Assembly: GCF_038561935.1 (NCBI RefSeq)
Contig: NZ_CP102770.1
Location: forward strand, 5,084,001 to 5,148,000
Source: Myxococcus stipitatus
Lineage (GTDB): Bacteria; Myxococcota; Myxococcia; Myxococcales; Myxococcaceae
DNA: 64,000 bases
Reading direction: 5' to 3'
Shown here: positions 33,394 to 43,213 of the stretch, piece after piece
How the letters are laid out: each line of letters starts with the position of its first letter
How positions within the stretch are numbered: position 1 is the first letter of the stretch
The notes under the pieces: model-generated
Told to the model about the DNA's origin: nothing
Database searches by the model: none
What the model saw: only the letters and a program-made list of their open reading frames with translations
Position numbers and translations under genes: made by a program

Positions 33394-36300
33394 CTATTGC
33401 AGCACGGCGAGCAGGTCCCCGCCCTGGACGGAGGCCTTCAGCGTGGTGGCCACCTCCGCGATGGTGCCCGCGCGAGGCGCACGCACCACCGTCTCCATCT
33501 TCATCGCCTCCAGCGTGACGAGCGGCGCCCCCGCCTCCACGGCCGCCCCGGACTTGACGTGCAGGGCGATGACGGTGCCCGGCATGCTCGCGGCGACATG
33601 GTTGGGATTGGAGCGGTCCGCCTGACGCCGGGCCTCCACGCGCGCCGCGCGGCTGCGGTCCCGGACCTGCACCGTGCGGTTGTGTCCGTTCAGCGCGAAG
33701 TAGACGGTGCGCAGGCCGTCCTCGTCCGGCTCGCCGACGGCCGACAGGCTGATGACCAGCGTCTTGCCTGGTTCCAGGTCGACCCAGATCTCCTGACCCA
33801 CCTCCATGCCGTAGAAGTAGTTGGGCGTGTCGAGGATGGAGACATCCTCGAACCGGGCCGCGTCGTCCAGGTAGCCCGCCATGACGCGGGGGTAGAGCGC
33901 GCTGGAGATGGCGTCCACGCGGGAGATGGGCTGGCCCGTCTTCTTCGTCAGCTCGGCGCGCAGGGCCTCCAGGTCCAGCGGCGGGAGGCTCGCGGAGGGG
34001 CGGCCCTCGACACGCGGCAGGCCCTTGAGCACCGCCGTGCGCAGGTCCTCGGGGAAGCCGTTCGGCGGCTGGCCCAGCTCCCCTCGGAAGTAGCCCACCA
34101 CGCTGGAGGGGAAGTCCAGCCGGGGCGCCTCCGCGATGAGCTTCGCGTGCGTGAGCGTCGCCGCCTCCGCGAGCGTGGCCGCGCGCACCATCAGGTCGTT
34201 CTTCAAGAGGAAGATGGCGAAGTCACCCACCATCTTCGACGACGGCGTCACCTTGGGGATGTCGCCCACCAGCACGTTGACGAGCGCGAAGGCATCCTTC
34301 ACGTCGTTCCACCGGTTGAGCAGCCCCATCTCCGCGACCTGGGGCCGGAGGTTGGAGTACTGGCCGCCGGGAATCTCGTGGTAGTAGACCTCGCTCGTCG
34401 TGCTCTTGAGGCCGCTCTCGAAGGGGGCGTAGTACTCGCGCACGTCCTCCCAGTAGTTGGCGAGCGGTTGGAGCCGGGCGTTGGCGAGCCCCGTCTCGCG
34501 CGGGTGTCCACGCAGCGCGCTCACCAGGGCATTGAGGCTGGGCTGGCTGGTGAGGCCCGCCATGCTGCCCAGCGCCACGTCGACGATGTGCACCCCGTGC
34601 TCGATGGCCTCCAGGTAGCTGGCGATGCCGTTGCCCGCGGTGTCATGCATGTGCAGGTGGATGGGCAGCCGCGTCACCTCGCGCAGCCGGTCCATCAGGT
34701 TCGCCGCGGCGCGGGGGCGCAGCAGGCCCGCCATGTCCTTGATGCAGAGGAAGTGCGCGCCCGAGTCCTCGATGCGCTTCGCCAGGTCCGCGTAGTAGTC
34801 CAGCGTGTACTTCTTGCGCTTGGGGTTCGCGACGTCGCCCGTGTAGCAGATGGCCACCTCCGCCACCTTGCCCGTCTTGATGACGCGGTTGATGGAGACC
34901 TCCATGCTGCCCAGGTCGTTGAGGCTGTCGAAGATGCGGAAGACATCCACACCGGCCTCGGCGGCCTCGTCGATGAACGCCTCCACGACGTTGTTCGGGT
35001 AGCTCGTGTAGCCCACGGCGTTGGCGCCGCGCAGGAGCATCTGGAGCAGCAGGTTGGGCGCCGCGGCCTTGAGCGCGCGCAGGCGGGCCCACGGGTCCTC
35101 GTTGAGGAAGCGGTACGCGGTGTCGAACGTCGCGCCGCCCCAGCTCTCCAGGCTGAACAGGTCCGACGCCAGGTGCGCGGTGGCCGGCGCCACGCGCAGC
35201 ACGTCCCGCGTGCGCATGCGCGTGGCGAGCAGCGACTGGTGCGCGTCCCGCATCGTCGTGTCCGTCAGCAGCACGCGCTTCTGCGCCAGCACCCACTCGG
35301 CCAGGCCCCGAGGTCCCTTCTCCGCGAGGATCTGCGCGGTGCCTCGGGGCGGGGCGCCCGGAGGCGCCACCGGGAGGCGCGGCTCCAGGAACTGGTTCGG
35401 CTTGAGCCGCTGGTGCTTCTTGATGGTGGGGTGGCCGTTGACGATGACCTCGGCCAGGTAGGTGAGCAGCTTGCTGGCGCGGTCCCGGCGGGGCGCCAGC
35501 TGGAACAGCTCCGGCGTCTCGTCGATGAAGCGCGTGTACGTCTCGCCCTTCTGGAACGCGGGGTGCCGCAGCACGTTCTCCAGGAAGGGGAGGTTGGTCT
35601 TCACGCCTCGGATGCGGAACTCGCGCAGCGCGCGCTGGCCCTTCATCACCGCGCCCTGGAACGTCGGGGCGTAGGCGATGACCTTCACCAGCATGGAGTC
35701 GTAGTACGGGGAGATGTGCGCGTTGGTGTAGCCGTTCGAGCCGTCCAGCCGGATGCCGAAGCCCGTGGCCGCGCGCCACGCGGTGATGATGCCCGCGTCC
35801 GGCATGAAGTTGTTGGACGGGTCCTCGGTGGTGACGCGCAGCTGCACCGCGTAGCCGCGAGGCTGGAGGGACTCCTGCGAGGGAATGCCCACCTCCGGCG
35901 CGCTCAGCGCGTAGCCCTCCGCGATGCGGATCTGGCTCTGCACCAGGTCCACGCCCGTGACCTGCTCGGTGACGGTGTGCTCCACCTGGAGGCGCGCGTT
36001 GCACTCGATGAAGTAGAAGTGGTCGTCGGAGACGAGGAACTCCGCCGTGCCCGCGCTGCTGTAGCCCGCCTCCCGCGCCAGCCGCACGGCCGCGTCGCAG
36101 ATGGCGTGCTTGAGCGCCGGGGACAGGTTGGGCGCGGGGGCGATCTCGATGACCTTCTGGTGTCGGCGCTGCACGGAGCAGTCGCGCTCGTGGAGGTGGA
36201 CCAGGTTGCCGTGCAGGTCGCCCAGGAGCTGGACCTCGATGTGACGCACCTTCTCCAGGAACTTCTCCAGGAACACCGCCGACGAGCCGAACGCGCTCTG

Positions 36301-36897
36301 GGCCTCCGAGCGCGCCGAGGCCAGCGCCGCCTCCAGGTCCTTCTCCTCGCGCACCACGCGCATGCCGCGCCCACCGCCGCCGTGGGCCGCCTTCACGAGC
36401 ACGGGGCCGCCGTGCTCGGCGAAGAACTCCCGGGCCTGGGCCAGCACGCGCGCGTCGTTCCCTTCCAGCGTGGTGCCGGGCACCGTGGGCACGCCCACCT
36501 GCTTCGCGAGCTGCTTGGCCGCGACCTTGTCGCCCATGGTCCGCACCACCGCGGAGCTGGGGCCGATGAAGCGGATGCCTCGGCGCTCACAGGCCTCGGC
36601 GAAGAGGGCGTTCTCCGAGAGGAAGCCGTAGCCCGGGTGGATGGCGTCCACGCCCGCGCGCACGGCCACGTCGAGGATCTCCTCGATGCCGAGATAGGCC
36701 TCCACGGGGCGTTTGCCGTGACCCACGCGGTAGGCCTCATCCGCCTTGTGCCGGTGCTCGTGGGTGCGGTCCTCATCGCTGTAGATGGCAACGGTTCGAA
36801 TACCCAGCTCGTTGCACGCGCGAAACACGCGGATGGCGATCTCACCGCGGTTGGCGCACAGCACTTTCTGAATAGGGCGTAGGGAGGTCTGAGCCAT
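33394..36897 (-). CDS. pyc: Pyruvate carboxylase
   Basis: About 1167 residues, full length. Biotin carboxylase domain (about 10-460: KVLCANRGEIAIRVFRACNE; ATP-grasp glycine loop GGGGRGMRVV; LQVEHTVTEQVTG), carboxyltransferase domain (about 550-830: LLTDTTMRDAHQSLLATR, HLHMHDTAGN metal-site histidines) and a C-terminal biotinyl domain with LEAMKME, whose Lys is biotinylated. Catalyses ATP- and bicarbonate-dependent conversion of pyruvate to oxaloacetate, refilling the TCA cycle and feeding gluconeogenesis. ATG 36897 chosen (MAQTSLRPIQKVLCANRG). Alone on its strand, divergent from the P450 gene. Confidence 0.96.
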   Translation of the reverse strand: MAQTSLRPIQKVLCANRGEIAIRVFRACNELGIRTVAIYSDEDRTHEHRHKADEAYRVGHGKRPVEAYLGIEEILDVAVRAGVDAIHPGYGFLSENALFAEACERRGIRFIGPSSAVVRTMGDKVAAKQLAKQVGVPTVPGTTLEGNDARVLAQAREFFAEHGGPVLVKAAHGGGGRGMRVVREEKDLEAALASARSEAQSAFGSSAVFLEKFLEKVRHIEVQLLGDLHGNLVHLHERDCSVQRRHQKVIEIAPAPNLSPALKHAICDAAVRLAREAGYSSAGTAEFLVSDDHFYFIECNARLQVEHTVTEQVTGVDLVQSQIRIAEGYALSAPEVGIPSQESLQPRGYAVQLRVTTEDPSNNFMPDAGIITAWRAATGFGIRLDGSNGYTNAHISPYYDSMLVKVIAYAPTFQGAVMKGQRALREFRIRGVKTNLPFLENVLRHPAFQKGETYTRFIDETPELFQLAPRRDRASKLLTYLAEVIVNGHPTIKKHQRLKPNQFLEPRLPVAPPGAPPRGTAQILAEKGPRGLAEWVLAQKRVLLTDTTMRDAHQSLLATRMRTRDVLRVAPATAHLASDLFSLESWGGATFDTAYRFLNEDPWARLRALKAAAPNLLLQMLLRGANAVGYTSYPNNVVEAFIDEAAEAGVDVFRIFDSLNDLGSMEVSINRVIKTGKVAEVAICYTGDVANPKRKKYTLDYYADLAKRIEDSGAHFLCIKDMAGLLRPRAAANLMDRLREVTRLPIHLHMHDTAGNGIASYLEAIEHGVHIVDVALGSMAGLTSQPSLNALVSALRGHPRETGLANARLQPLANYWEDVREYYAPFESGLKSTTSEVYYHEIPGGQYSNLRPQVAEMGLLNRWNDVKDAFALVNVLVGDIPKVTPSSKMVGDFAIFLLKNDLMVRAATLAEAATLTHAKLIAEAPRLDFPSSVVGYFRGELGQPPNGFPEDLRTAVLKGLPRVEGRPSASLPPLDLEALRAELTKKTGQPISRVDAISSALYPRVMAGYLDDAARFEDVSILDTPNYFYGMEVGQEIWVDLEPGKTLVISLSAVGEPDEDGLRTVYFALNGHNRTVQVRDRSRAARVEARRQADRSNPNHVAASMPGTVIALHVKSGAAVEAGAPLVTLEAMKMETVVRAPRAGTIAEVATTLKASVQGGDLLAVLQ

Positions 36898-37020
36898 GGC
36901 TTGGGACTGGGGATAGGGCGCCGGAGCCTTCGAGCGCAACGGGAGCGGGGCCGGACGTCGGATTCAGGTCAGTGCGAGGCAATCTTGACGGCGCGAGGGC
37001 GAAACGAGCAAATCGGGGTC

Positions 37021-38391
37021 ATGGACACCTCAGTCTCCTCATCCTCCGGGCGCCGCCTCGCCGGCCCCCGGGGACTGCCCGTGCTGGGAAGCTTCTTTCC
37101 GATGTTGAGTGAGCCGCTGGCCTTGGCCAACAAGCTCCACGCCCGTTACGGCGATGTGTCCTTGATACGGGTCTACAAGACCCCCATCGCCTTCCTGCGC
37201 AACCCCGTGGACGTGAAGCGGGTGCTCATCGACGAGCCCCAGACCTTCCCCAAGCCGCTCATCGACAACCCCTTCAACGGCAACGGGCTCACGGTGAGCC
37301 GGGGAGACCACTGGAAGCGGCAGCGGCACATGGTCCAGCCGCTGTTCCACAAGGAGAAGGTGCGGCTGTGGTCCGGCATCTTCAGCGAAGAGCTGGCGAA
37401 GTCCGTGGAGCGCTGGAAGGAGATGGGCGCCCGGGGCGAGTCCTTCGACATGTACACCGAAGGCGCGCGCCTGATGTTCGGCGTGATGTGGCGCACCTGC
37501 TTCGATGAGCAGCCGGAGATCGCCTACTTCGACCGCATCATGGACGCCATCGACGTCTTCGGGCGGCGCGTCTCCCCGTTGTCGGTGCTCCTCTACAACC
37601 TCGTGCCCCGGATGGACCCTCGGCACGAGCGTGTGTACACGTCCGTCAAGCTCATCAACGGGTGGATCTACGAGCGGATCGGGAAGCGGCGGGGGCGGGG
37701 CACCGAGGATGGAGACATCACGCTGCTGTCCATGCTCGTGGAGGCGAAGGCGCGGGACTCCGGCGAGTCGATGAACGACAAGGAGGTGCGCGACGAGATC
37801 GTCAACCTCTTCGGCGCGAGCTTCGAGATGATCGCCACGTCCCTCACGTGGGCCATCCACGCCTGCACCCAGCATCCCGAAGTCACCCAGGCCATTCGCG
37901 ACGAGGTCCAGGGGGTGACGGGAGGCGCGCCGCCCCGCTACGAGGACGTGGCGAAGATGCCGTACACCCACCGCGTGGTGCAGGAGATCAACCGGCTGTG
38001 TCCTCCGGCGTGGACCATCCTCCGCGAGACGGCGAACGAGGTGGAGGTCGGCGGGGTGATGCTGCCCAAGGCGACGCAGCTGCTCCTGTGCCCCTACGCC
38101 ATCCACCGTCACCCGGACCACTGGAAGGACGCGGAGACGTTCGACCCGGACCGCTTCCTGCCGGAGCGGCTCTCCGGCATGCACAAGGGCGCCTACGTGC
38201 CGTTCGGCGCGGGGAGCCGCATCTGCGTGGGCCAGCACATGTCCCTGGTGGACACGGTGCAGACGCTGGCGGCGGTGCTCCAGGAGCTCGACGTGGAGTA
38301 CCTGGGCAAGACGCCGGTGGAATGGCAGACGCGCCTGACGTTCGTGCCGAAGCACGGCATGCCCGTCCGGATGCGCGCCCGCCAGCGCTGA
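37021..38391 (+). CDS. Cytochrome P450
   Basis: 456 residues, soluble. Haem-binding loop FGAGSRICVGQHMS with thiolate Cys402; K-helix ExxR is EINR (Glu322, Arg325); Pro-rich N-terminus GPRGLPVLGS; PERF-region DPDRFLPERL. The I-helix, normally A-G-x-D/E-T-T, reads GASFEMIAT: the acid is kept (Glu269) but the Thr that assists oxygen activation is Met270. No redox partner is encoded next door. Divergent from pyruvate carboxylase and convergent with an MFS gene (5 bp gap). Substrate unknown. Confidence 0.93.
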   Translation: MDTSVSSSSGRRLAGPRGLPVLGSFFPMLSEPLALANKLHARYGDVSLIRVYKTPIAFLRNPVDVKRVLIDEPQTFPKPLIDNPFNGNGLTVSRGDHWKRQRHMVQPLFHKEKVRLWSGIFSEELAKSVERWKEMGARGESFDMYTEGARLMFGVMWRTCFDEQPEIAYFDRIMDAIDVFGRRVSPLSVLLYNLVPRMDPRHERVYTSVKLINGWIYERIGKRRGRGTEDGDITLLSMLVEAKARDSGESMNDKEVRDEIVNLFGASFEMIATSLTWAIHACTQHPEVTQAIRDEVQGVTGGAPPRYEDVAKMPYTHRVVQEINRLCPPAWTILRETANEVEVGGVMLPKATQLLLCPYAIHRHPDHWKDAETFDPDRFLPERLSGMHKGAYVPFGAGSRICVGQHMSLVDTVQTLAAVLQELDVEYLGKTPVEWQTRLTFVPKHGMPVRMRARQR

Positions 38392-38395
38392 CGGC

Positions 38396-39655
38396 TCAGG
38401 ACGGCTGCGAGGAGCCCACGGGGACGGCGTCGGGCGCGGACTCCTCGTAGTCGAGGTCGCGGTGGAACGTCTCCTCCAGCCGCGTCAGCGCGAGCAGCGC
38501 GAGGCCGAAGCAGATGGAGCCCACGGTGATGGCCGCCGCGGGCACGGAGATGTGGCCCTTGAGATAGGCGAATCCGGTGGCGGCGAAGACGGCGGAGCCT
38601 CGGACGAAGTTGGGCACCGTCGTCGCCACCGTGCCGCGGATGTTGGTGCCGAACTGCTCGGCCGCCATCGTCACGAGCACCGCCCAGTAGCCCACCATGA
38701 TGCCGATGAGGAAGGTGAGGAGGTAGACGGTGGTGCTGGTGAGCCCCGGCGTCAGGCCGTAGACGAGCATCAGCAGGAAGCCGCCCACCAGGTTCAGCGC
38801 CACCGCGCGCTTGCGGCTCTTGAGCCACTGGCTGAACAGGCCCGCCAGGAGGTCTCCGAGCGTCAGGCCGATGGATCCGTAGAGGATGGCGTTGCCGGCC
38901 GTCACGGTGCCCTGGACGTTGAGGCCCGCCGTCAGCTCCGGCGCGAAGGTGAAGAGGATGCCCGTGGTGAAGTAGATGGGCACGCCAATCAGGATGCAGC
39001 AGACGTACTTGAGGAAGCGGCCCCCCTGGAGGAGCAGCAGCGGGTTGGCGCGGGACGGGTCCGTCTTCTTGGTGAAGAGCTCCGACTCGGAGACCTTGAA
39101 GCGGGCGAACAGCAGGGCCAGGCCCATGAAGCCGCCGGTGAGATACGCCGTCTTCCAGTGCAGGTGCTGGCCCACGAAGGCCGCCGCGACGATTCCCAGC
39201 ATGCCGAGCGTCGCCACCACGGTGGTGCCCAGGCCGCGCTTCTCCTTGGGCAGGGACTCCGCGACCAGGGTGATGGCCGCGCCCAGCTCACCCGCCAGGC
39301 CCACGCCGCCCAGGAAGCGAAACACGGCGTAGCTCGTCACGTCCCACGCGAAGGCGTTGGCCAGGTTGGCGAACGAATAGAGCAGGATGGAGCCGAACAT
39401 CACCGAGAGGCGCCCGCGCTTGTCCGCGAGCACGCCCCACAGCAGCCCGCCCACCATCATCCCCACCATCTGGCAGTTGTAGATGAGGATGCCCTTGGAC
39501 AGCACCTCCTCCGGCTGCGTGATGCCGATGTCCCGGAGCGACGCGGCGCGGACCACGCCGAACAACGTGATGTCGAAGAGGTCGACGAAGTAGCCCAGCC
39601 CGGCCACCAGCACCGTCAGGTTGAGGACCGAGCGCAGCTCACGCAGGAATCGCAT
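38396..39655 (-). CDS. MFS transporter, metabolite:proton symporter type
   Basis: 419 residues, 12 predicted helices. Signatures: GYFVDLFDITLFGVVR in helix 1, GVLADKRGRLSVMFGSI between helices 2 and 3, and GVGLAGELGAAITLVAESLP in helix 4, matching the shikimate/sialate/aromatic-acid symporter branch of MFS. Substrate not predictable. Faces the P450 gene tail to tail; no sign of co-transcription. Confidence 0.88.
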   Translation of the reverse strand: MRFLRELRSVLNLTVLVAGLGYFVDLFDITLFGVVRAASLRDIGITQPEEVLSKGILIYNCQMVGMMVGGLLWGVLADKRGRLSVMFGSILLYSFANLANAFAWDVTSYAVFRFLGGVGLAGELGAAITLVAESLPKEKRGLGTTVVATLGMLGIVAAAFVGQHLHWKTAYLTGGFMGLALLFARFKVSESELFTKKTDPSRANPLLLLQGGRFLKYVCCILIGVPIYFTTGILFTFAPELTAGLNVQGTVTAGNAILYGSIGLTLGDLLAGLFSQWLKSRKRAVALNLVGGFLLMLVYGLTPGLTSTTVYLLTFLIGIMVGYWAVLVTMAAEQFGTNIRGTVATTVPNFVRGSAVFAATGFAYLKGHISVPAAAITVGSICFGLALLALTRLEETFHRDLDYEESAPDAVPVGSSQPS

Positions 39656-39782
39656 GCACGGGATTCAATGGGTTTGGTCCCCTCGGAGCAAGGCCGAAAG
39701 CGTTCGACGCAGCGCGTGGAGAAACCGCCTGCTCGCAAGTGCCCGAAAACATGAACCGTGATTCAGGTCTCATCCCGCGACA

Positions 39783-39816
39783 GGGTGGTTTCGTCCCTGC
39801 TCCGGGCGGTTTCGTC
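39783..39816 (+). promoter_or_regulatory. Direct repeat upstream of the 39899 lipoprotein gene
   Basis: GGGTGGTTTCGTC (39783-39795) and GGGCGGTTTCGTC (39804-39816) differ by one base and start 21 bp apart, two helical turns, about 85 bp before the start codon. Candidate activator-binding tandem site. Confidence 0.35.
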
Positions 39817-39898
39817 ACATACCTCCCGGGCGGAGAAAGGGGGAGCGCTATCGGTGGGGCCGCGAGCACTCGGCGCTCGCGACAAGGGAGCGGACACG

Positions 39899-41749
39899 AT
39901 GCGCGGACTGAAAGGGATGCGAGGCGGTTTGCTGGCGGGAGTGCTGGCGCTCCTCGGCTGCCAGGGAGAGGAGCCTGCCTTCGGGGCGGGCTCGGAGGAA
40001 GGGCAGGGGGCGCGGGGGCTGACCTCCACCTGCGTCAACGTGGTGCCGGTGATGACGGGGAACACGACGCCCTCGGGCATCGTCACCGCGTCGGGGGTGC
40101 TCGGGCCCGACGACCCGACCTATGCGCCGTGGAAGGCGTTCGACGGCAGCTACACCTTCTGGCTCTCCGGTTATGGCCAGTCACCCGCGTGGCTGGCGTA
40201 CGAGTTCGGCGGCGGCAAGAAGGTGACGGTGAGCCGCTACGCCATCCAGTTCTCGAATGGCTCGGTCACCTCGCGTGCGCCGAAGGCGTGGACGCTGGAG
40301 GGCTGGAACGGCACCGCGTGGGTGGTGCTGGATGCGCGGAGCAATCAAGTCACCTGGGCGGGCAACGAGCGGCGCGAGTTCACCATCGCCACCCCCGGCG
40401 CGTACTTGAAGTACCGGCTGAAGGCGACGGATGACAATGACCCCAACCTGCCCATCGTGACGCTGTCCATCGGTGGGTTGGAGTTGATCGACTGCCTCTC
40501 CTACACAGCCACTCCCTCGGAGTGGACGCGGCTCATGGGGTTGCAGGGCGGTGTCACCCTCCTCAGCGACATGGCGGGAGATGCGGGAGGGCGCATCTAC
40601 ACCACGGGCTCCACCACCGTGGCGATGGCCGGACAGCCCCTGGTGGGCACCACGGACAGCTTCCTCTCGCTGCACTACCCGAATGGCACCCGCGTGTTCA
40701 CCCAGCAGATTGGCGCGCCGGGGAAGGCGACCGTGGGCTTCGCCGTCGCGCGGAACCGGAGCTTCGAGGAGATCTACGTCGCGGGGTACACGAACGGCTC
40801 CATCCAAGGCACGCCCCTCACGGGGAAGCGAGATGCGTTCATCACGCGCTACCGCTACACGGGCGTGTGGGGTTGGACACGGCAGCTCGGTGTCGCGGGG
40901 GCCTACACGGATGCCTTGGGCGTGTCGGTAGATGCCGCGAACAACGCCTTCCTGGCGGGCACGACGACGGGCAACCTGGATGGGAACACGCGGGTGGGCG
41001 TCATCGACGGCTTTGTCGCCAAGTATGACCCGGCGGGAAACCGCCTGTGGACCCGCCAGTTCGGCGCGGCCCTGGGGAATGTCATGCCGACGCGCGCCGT
41101 GGCGGACGACGCGGGCAATGTCTACGTCTCCGGCTACACGGACTCGGGCATGGATGGCCTCGCGCGCACGGGGACGCAGGACGCGTTCCTCATGAAGTTC
41201 GACGGGAGCGGCGTGAAGCAGTGGACGCGGATGCTGGGCGTGGCGAACACCCAGACCTGGTTGGATGGCTCCATGCTGGATTCGGCGGGGAACGTGTATG
41301 TGACGGGCTTTGGGGCGGGAGGGCTCGATGGGCTCCCCAACGTCACCGAGGGGCGCAAGCCCTATGTCGTGAAGTTCAGCCCCGCGGGCGTCAAGCAGTG
41401 GGTCTGGGAGCATGACTCCGGCGCTGGGGCCTGGGCCCGGAACGGCTTCGCGGCCTCCGACGGCATCTATGTGACGGGGAGCGCCTGGGGCGACATGACG
41501 TCGACGTCGAGCGTGGTGGCGAGCGTGCCTCACACCTTCGTGGCGAAGCTGGACTTCAATGGCGTGCCCCAGTTCATCCATCAGCAGGAGCCCGCGACGT
41601 ACTTCGAGGACCCCAGGGCCGTGTACGCCACGGGGGTGGTCGTGGACGACGAGGACAGGGTCTTCGTGGGGGGCTACGTCGAGGGCGACTGGGGTGGCCA
41701 GGTGAAGCAGGGTTTCAAGGACTTGTTCATCACGAAGCTGGCTCCGTAG
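39899..41749 (+). CDS. Lipoprotein with discoidin-like domain and SBBP beta-propeller repeats
   Basis: About 616 residues. Lipobox LLGC (Cys21). A discoidin/F5-8 type C-like domain (about 40-200: PWKAFDGSYTFWLSGYGQSP, WLAYEFGGGKKVTVSRYAIQ, PKAWTLEGWNG) is followed by five to six SBBP/bulb-type propeller repeats, e.g. VYVSGYTDSGMDGLARTGTQ and DAFLMKFDGSGVKQWTRMLG. The family is typical of myxobacterial surface proteins that bind sugars or other proteins. ATG 39899 chosen for the signal peptide. Stands alone; no catalytic residues seen. Confidence 0.88.
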   Translation: MRGLKGMRGGLLAGVLALLGCQGEEPAFGAGSEEGQGARGLTSTCVNVVPVMTGNTTPSGIVTASGVLGPDDPTYAPWKAFDGSYTFWLSGYGQSPAWLAYEFGGGKKVTVSRYAIQFSNGSVTSRAPKAWTLEGWNGTAWVVLDARSNQVTWAGNERREFTIATPGAYLKYRLKATDDNDPNLPIVTLSIGGLELIDCLSYTATPSEWTRLMGLQGGVTLLSDMAGDAGGRIYTTGSTTVAMAGQPLVGTTDSFLSLHYPNGTRVFTQQIGAPGKATVGFAVARNRSFEEIYVAGYTNGSIQGTPLTGKRDAFITRYRYTGVWGWTRQLGVAGAYTDALGVSVDAANNAFLAGTTTGNLDGNTRVGVIDGFVAKYDPAGNRLWTRQFGAALGNVMPTRAVADDAGNVYVSGYTDSGMDGLARTGTQDAFLMKFDGSGVKQWTRMLGVANTQTWLDGSMLDSAGNVYVTGFGAGGLDGLPNVTEGRKPYVVKFSPAGVKQWVWEHDSGAGAWARNGFAASDGIYVTGSAWGDMTSTSSVVASVPHTFVAKLDFNGVPQFIHQQEPATYFEDPRAVYATGVVVDDEDRVFVGGYVEGDWGGQVKQGFKDLFITKLAP

Positions 41750-41788
41750 TCCCGGTGAAGGCTCGGCGAGGTGATGCGCGCCGCGCCT

Positions 41789-43213
41789 TCATTCCTCTTC
41801 GTCACGCCGGAGGGGGAGCCCCACGCCTTTCACGAGGCTCTGGCGCTCTCCTTCGGGGTCCTCGGCTCGGAAGGCGGCGAGCCGCTCGCGAACCTCCGTG
41901 AAGCGCCGGAGGGAGCGCAGTGCGATGATCTCCGCCTCCCGGGCCTCGCGTGCCGCGACTTGCGCGCGGGGCGTTGTTCCCAGTCCCCACCGCTCGTAGT
42001 AGGCGCGGCAGGGACGCAGCACGTGTTCACGCAGCGCTCGCCTGCCGAAGGCCGTGCAGCGGTTGATGTCGAGTTCACGCCGCACCTCGGTGGTGGGACG
42101 TCCCTGGCGCTCGAGTTGGGTGATGGTTTCGGCGGCACTCCGTTCCAACTGGAGGACTTCTTCGAGAGCCTCCCGGAGGCTGCTCTCTTGGTGGGCCCGA
42201 GTCAGGAGGGCGCCGCGGAGGAGACCGTCGATGGCATTGGCCATCGGTCCATGAGGATAGGTTCGCAGGAACGCGTCACCTTCCTCGAACAGCGCATCCC
42301 AGTCGCGCAGTGCCTCCAACGCCGCGATGCGAGCGAACGCGGCTTTCTCCGCTGGGAGTTGACCGTGAAAGTCAGGAAGCCTCAACTGGAGGACACGATC
42401 CGCGTCCTGGAGAAGCGTGCGCCAGCGTGCCCGGGAGTGATTGAGGGTCAGCAGATTCAGCGCCGCCAGGGCGCGCTGGTCTCCAGGGACCGCTGGGTCC
42501 TGCATCCTGGCGCGCAAGCTGGCATCCATTGCCTCGCGCCGAGGCGCGGTCCGCCGGGCGAGATCCTCCATGCGCGTCAGCTCATCGCGGGCGTACTCGA
42601 AGGAGGGCTCCGCCGACAGGGTGGCGCGCAGCTGCGCGGCGCGCTCGTCCTCGGACTTCGTGTCGAGGGCGCGGCCGTAGTTCACCAGGGCCCGCACGGC
42701 CTGGGGGCCCGAGGGCCGCTTCGCGCGAGGCTTCACGGGCGTCCCGAGCAGCCGCGTGGCCACCTCATCCTGCAAGGCGAACACGCGCTCCGCTCGTCCG
42801 GTGACCTTGGCGGTGTCCAGCACGGTTCCGGTCTCCACGTCGATGAAGCGCGCGTTGATGCGCAGCGTGTCCTGGGCGCGCTGGATGCTGCCGATGACCA
42901 TGGTGCGCGCACCGACGAGCCGTCCCACGCGGACAGCCGACGATTCGGTGGTGAGCGTCTCCGCCTGGAGCTTCAGCTCCGCGACGGCGGCGTCGAGCTG
43001 CTCCCGCTCCACCAGCACCAGGTTTCCGCTGGCGCGAAGGTCGGAGACCAGCGTCTCCGCCAGTCCTCTCGCGAGCCAGTTCAGCGCGGCGTCCTCGTTG
43101 AGGTTGCGAAAGGGCATCACCGCCACGGGGCCTCGCGGTGGACGCGACGGGGCCGCCCCGAGCGCGAGGTGGAGCGGCAGGAGGAGCAGCAACACCGCGG
43201 GCGCGCCCTTCAT
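41789..43213 (-). CDS. FlgO/CsgG-like periplasmic protein with C-terminal helical region
   Basis: 474 residues. Signal peptide (MKGAPAVLLLLLPLHLALG), an N-terminal FlgO/CsgG-like alpha/beta domain (about 28-150: VAVMPFRNLNEDAALNWLAR, ASGNLVLVEREQLDAAVAEL, VGRLVGARTMVIGSIQRA, INARFIDVETGTVLDTAKV), then a long Arg/Ala/Glu-rich helical, TPR-like region. The domain is shared with the next gene upstream, which it overlaps by 4 bp. Role of such pairs is not established; FlgO/CsgG relatives act in outer-membrane assembly or export. Confidence 0.75.
   Translation of the reverse strand: MKGAPAVLLLLLPLHLALGAAPSRPPRGPVAVMPFRNLNEDAALNWLARGLAETLVSDLRASGNLVLVEREQLDAAVAELKLQAETLTTESSAVRVGRLVGARTMVIGSIQRAQDTLRINARFIDVETGTVLDTAKVTGRAERVFALQDEVATRLLGTPVKPRAKRPSGPQAVRALVNYGRALDTKSEDERAAQLRATLSAEPSFEYARDELTRMEDLARRTAPRREAMDASLRARMQDPAVPGDQRALAALNLLTLNHSRARWRTLLQDADRVLQLRLPDFHGQLPAEKAAFARIAALEALRDWDALFEEGDAFLRTYPHGPMANAIDGLLRGALLTRAHQESSLREALEEVLQLERSAAETITQLERQGRPTTEVRRELDINRCTAFGRRALREHVLRPCRAYYERWGLGTTPRAQVAAREAREAEIIALRSLRRFTEVRERLAAFRAEDPEGERQSLVKGVGLPLRRDEEE

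Noticed and set aside
30423..33518. A 1031-codon plus-strand frame opposite the M28 peptidase
   Set aside because: Arg/His/Val-rich shadow; the minus strand encodes all M28, PA, propeller and PDZ motifs.
33244..36882. A 1212-codon open frame on the plus strand across the pyruvate carboxylase gene
   Set aside because: It is the antisense shadow of pyc: high GC3 in the real gene removes stops from the opposite strand. Its translation is Arg/Val/Leu/His-rich with no domain, whereas the minus strand gives a complete, motif-rich pyruvate carboxylase.
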